A DNA stretch of 7,854 nt, from the NCBI GenBank assembly GCA_036524675.1, contig DATDBU010000084.1:1-7854 (forward strand), given 5' to 3'. The position numbers and the translations under genes are program-made. Below are positions 6,369 to 7,854 of the stretch, in pieces. The stretch comes from DATDAW01 sp036524675 (GTDB lineage Bacteria > Verrucomicrobiota > Verrucomicrobiia > Chthoniobacterales > DASVRZ01). Within the stretch, counting starts at the first letter, position 1. Each line of letters begins with the position of its first letter. The notes under the pieces were generated by a model. That model worked only from the letters and a program-made list of their open reading frames with translations, was not told the DNA's origin and searched no databases.

Positions 6369-6462
6369 GTCATCGGAAAACTCGATGCCGGGGCCGAAGC
6401 GCCCGGCGCCCGGCCCTGTGAAAGTAACGTTCGAGTTGGTCAAGCAGGCGAACCCCCGCTAG
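6369..6462 (+). pseudogene. Cyclophilin-like-fold gene, 3' remnant with frameshift
   Basis: Plus-strand codons from 6369 read VIGKLDAGAEA, which matches VIGKLDSGVEA in the larger cyclophilin-like gene downstream (6894-6923). The expected C-terminal strand then appears in another frame from 6403: PAPGPVKVTFELVKQANPR, ending at TAG 6460-6462. Ending in 'PGxVKVTxE' is typical of the cyclophilin-like fold family (COG2164 type). So this is the tail of a separate copy with one frameshift near 6402 and no recognisable N-terminal part. It ends 60 bases before the start of the second copy, indicating former tandem genes. The internal match to the second copy is the main support; the region is short. 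Confidence 0.6.
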
Positions 6463-6508
6463 CGACAAACAGGATTACGGCTTGAGCCAGATCATCGGAC
6501 GAAAGCTG

Positions 6509-6515
6509 AAAGGAG
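6509..6515 (+). promoter_or_regulatory. Strong ribosome binding site
   Basis: AAAGGAG lies seven bases upstream of the ATG at 6523. It is the best Shine-Dalgarno sequence in the window and fixes the start of the cyclophilin-like gene, including its signal-like N terminus. Confidence 0.8.
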
Positions 6516-6522
6516 ATCAGCC

Positions 6523-6980
6523 ATGACACGACACATTCTTTTGGCGCTCGTTTCGGTAATGGCTCTTAGCCACGCCGCTTGTGGCGATGAGAAAACGACC
6601 GAGGGCGGAGACGGTATGAAGATAACACTAAAAGTCGGAGACAAGGCGCTTACGGCCACTCTCATCGACAGCAAAACCACGCGGGATTTTGTCTCCCTGC
6701 TGCCACTCACGCTGACGATGAACGATCTGTTCGGCAGAGAGAAGTTCGCTCATCTGCCGCGAGCAATCTCAACCGAGGGAAAACGGACGCATACCTACGA
6801 GGTCGGAAACATCGCCTGCTGGTCTCCCGGCCCTGACGTGGCGATCTTCCACGGCATGACGGTGAGAAGATTCCCAATCCCGGTATCATCGTCATCGGCA
6901 AACTGGATTCCGGCGTGGAAGCTTTCAACGCACGCGCCGCGAAATCCCCGCTGGCGAAAAAGTTCGACTGCGCGATTTAA
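6523..6980 (+). pseudogene. Exported cyclophilin-like-fold protein, frameshifted and 3'-altered
   Basis: Starts at the ATG at 6523 with a hydrophobic leader MTRHILLALVSVMALSHAAC and then GDEK, a signal peptide; Cys20 could be lipidated but His at -3 makes a poor lipobox. From residue 32 comes the cyclophilin-like domain: MKITLKVGDKALTATL, TTRDFVSLLPLTLTMND, LPRAISTEG, and a 'VGNIACWSPGPDVAIF' stretch. After His110 (6850-6852) the frame breaks at 6853-6854; in the next frame HDGEKIPNPGIIVIGKLD and SGVEAFN continue to 6929. Then, instead of the usual PGxVxVxIE end, the sequence passes into the tetR repeat copy and stops at TAA 6978-6980. Without the shift, the first frame runs to 7056 as 177 residues. 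Function of the family is not established; it often lies next to small reductases. Either a decaying gene, or a single-base sequence error plus an altered tail. Confidence 0.78.
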
Positions 6981-7080
6981 GGCGGCGTCCTGGTCGAATT
7001 CTTTGGGTCTGGCCACAGACATAAACTTGAATAAACATTCCATAATGTCAAGATAAGGTGCCGGATGCCCCTCCCGATTC
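6932..7080. repeat. Direct repeat, copy 2: displaced tetR start region
   Basis: Same orientation as 1997-2142. The left edge coincides, within a base or two, with the point where the cyclophilin-like protein loses its family C terminus (Asn codon at 6927-6929), so this is a recombination junction. The right part keeps the TTGACA box (minus strand, 7046-7051) and CGGATGCC, then drifts. Confidence 0.85.
6934..7022 (-). pseudogene. TetR regulator, N-terminal remnant
   Basis: From the ATG at 7022 the minus strand encodes MSVARPKEFDQDAALNRAVE followed by LFRQRGFRG, about 29 residues that differ from the intact TetR (1503-2081) by one residue in that span (Ala for Val). After that the frame runs on to 6795 with unrelated residues because it is reading the cyclophilin-like gene backwards. 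The helix-turn-helix recognition helix is missing, so no function is expected. Here the in-frame ATG gives M-S-V before ARPKEF; the intact copy lacks one base at this spot. Confidence 0.85.
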
Positions 7081-7500
7081 TGCAGGCAGCCTCGTCCCAG
7101 GCATCAATCATCTGGCAAAAACACTTCGATGGCTTAAACGACGTATGGACATCCCTCCGGGTCTGAAGGCCGGCTTGCGCGGAGGCCAAAGAAACTCAGG
7201 CCGCCGAAATCAGGAGCAAGCAGGCTGCATGAACTGAGGCGGGGTTATTGAGCCGGAGACTTCCCGCAATGAGGGAGTCCCTGCATCAATAACCAGCACG
7301 TCCTTGATCGCGCGGCTTAGTGACAATGCCGTCAAGAAATTTAACTTTCGCGTCCGATGGCTGTCTTACTTACTTACTCTTACTCTGGGCGGGACATGGT
7401 TTCGCCGGCGAATGAGGCTCTCCTGGCAGTCGTTCTTTCCTTGGGGGTCGGCGGTCACAGACCCCGCTACAGCGTCCCGTGCGCTTTGATCAGCGTTTCC
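7081..7500. other. Largely non-coding stretch with small repeats
   Basis: About 420 bases with no convincing gene. A small plus-strand ORF at 7065-7166 reads MPLPILQAASSQASIIWQKH and ends LNDVWTSLRV; composition is natural but 33 residues with no ribosome binding site match nothing I know, possibly a gene tail. Further right are the 7243-7294 inverted repeat, three CTTA units at 7365-7376, and a small hairpin GGGGTC/GACCCC at 7444-7449 and 7460-7465 with a 10-base loop. Confidence 0.5.
7243..7294. repeat. 52-bp inverted-repeat structure
   Basis: GGTTATTGA at 7243-7251 and TCAATAACC at 7286-7294 are perfect 9-base arms. The 34 bases between them contain a partial inner pairing (ACTTCCC with GGGAGT), so the RNA would fold as a long interrupted hairpin. 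It may be a miniature or REP-like element or part of a decayed insertion. No transposase is nearby and neither flank shows a T-run of terminator type. Confidence 0.5.
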
Positions 7501-7623
7501 CTAGGATTCGAGACCGAGAATTGGCGTATCCAGCGCCCTGGCGGCTCGTGTGGGATCGAAATACTCGCGCAGGAATACGATCTTGCCGTCGGAAGCACGC
7601 AAGAGGTCGGAGGCAATTGCCAT
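7501..7623 (-). pseudogene. NTF2/SnoaL-like protein, C-terminal remnant
   Basis: Forty codons on the minus strand from an ATG at 7623 to TAG 7501-7503. The core SDGKIVFLREYFDPTRAARA has the last two strands typical of NTF2-like/SnoaL proteins ('DGKI-hydrophobic-x-x-R-E/D-Y-F-D/N-P'), which normally total 120-140 residues. The N-terminal two thirds are absent: the frame upstream runs back into the 3' end of the nitroreductase gene. It lies 16 bases after that gene's stop on the same strand. Either a truncated remnant or a very short cotranscribed peptide; remnant is more likely. The family call rests on a short motif. Confidence 0.5.
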
Positions 7624-7639
7624 GGCAGTTTTCAGCGAA

Positions 7640-7854
7640 TCAGACGTGGACGAGGACTTTTTCCTTGGGAAAACGCACTTTGGGAAGACTGGCGTAAGCG
7701 TCGTCTTCCGACCGATACCCCAAAGTGCAAACGGCCACTGCCGTCAGGCCCTGTGCCTCCAGGCCGAGGATCGCGTCGTACTGCGCGGGCACGAACCCCT
7801 CCATTGGACAGGCGTCGATCCCGAGCAACGCGGCGCTGGTCAGCAGATTGCCCA
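7640..7854 (-). CDS. NfsB-like nitroreductase, C-terminal part only
   Basis: The last 70 residues of a nitroreductase-family flavoprotein enter from the right edge; the first whole codon is at 7852-7850 and the stop is TGA at 7642-7640. The order GNLLTSAALLGIDACPMEGF, then YDAILGLEAQGLTAVAVCTL, GYRSEDDAYASLPKVRF and PKEKVLVHV, matches the conserved end of NAD(P)H-dependent FMN enzymes of the NfsB group: the PMEGF motif, the LG-Y-RS-x-D stretch that contacts FMN phosphate in this family, and the K-V/S-R-F/L-P tail. These enzymes reduce quinones, nitro compounds and similar electrophiles. No stop or frameshift is seen in the visible part. What controls it lies outside the window. Confidence 0.88.
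   Translation of the reverse strand, partial: GNLLTSAALLGIDACPMEGFVPAQYDAILGLEAQGLTAVAVCTLGYRSEDDAYASLPKVRFPKEKVLVHV

Noticed and set aside
6162..6443. Minus-strand ORF of 93 residues
   Set aside because: It lies antisense to the cyclophilin-like remnant, has no recognisable motif and no ribosome binding site.
7365..7378. CTTA tandem units as a CRISPR or satellite array
   Set aside because: Only three 4-base units without spacers; a simple short repeat.
7304..7697. Plus-strand ORFs of 61 and 72 residues at the right
   Set aside because: The second is antisense to the NTF2-like tail and nitroreductase; the first has no family features or start signal.

Overview
The window looks like an accessory stretch of a bacterial chromosome of moderately high GC, built around small redox enzymes and their one-component regulators. 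The organism cannot be fixed from the sequence. A DUF5069-like protein, a class-3 aldehyde dehydrogenase, cyclophilin-like-fold proteins and an intergenic inverted-repeat element of the 'CGCGGATTACGCG ... ATCTGCGG' kind together suggest a soil Verrucomicrobiota or a relative, as a guess only.

Left block (1-2081, minus strand): a TetR regulator is followed by an SDR oxidoreductase and then a FrnE-like DsbA-family protein that runs off the left edge. The 76-base gap between tetR and the SDR holds two inverted repeats that are good operator candidates. Beyond the tetR start, on the plus strand, lies the C-terminal half of an aldo/keto reductase. It has no 5' end and carries two frameshifts, so it is a remnant. 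A 141-bp element with terminal inverted repeats follows it.

Middle block (2793-6039, minus strand): a probable four-gene operon, marR - SDR - DUF5069-like - class-3 aldehyde dehydrogenase, with gaps of 39, 95 and 41 bases. The MarR protein has a Cys-His-Cys near its N terminus. Its enzymes suggest an inducible response to aldehydes or other electrophiles; this is inference.

Right block (6060-7854): mostly gene debris. There is the tail of one cyclophilin-like gene with a frameshift, then a second cyclophilin-like gene with a good ribosome binding site, a signal-like N terminus and a frameshift. The second gene loses its normal C terminus exactly where a second copy of the tetR start region begins. 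This roughly 147-bp copy (about 91% identical by eye over its best 127 bases) is a direct repeat of the sequence at 1997-2142, 4.9 kb away, and carries the first 29 or so codons of a second tetR. Further right are a largely non-coding stretch with a 52-bp inverted repeat, the tail of an NTF2/SnoaL-like protein, and the C-terminal part of an NfsB-like nitroreductase entering from the right edge.

I see no CRISPR array, tRNA, rRNA, transposase or phage gene. No clearly new system is visible. The most informative signal is the duplicated regulator start surrounded by remnants of the redox genes that such regulators usually sit beside, which points to a locus that was duplicated and is decaying.
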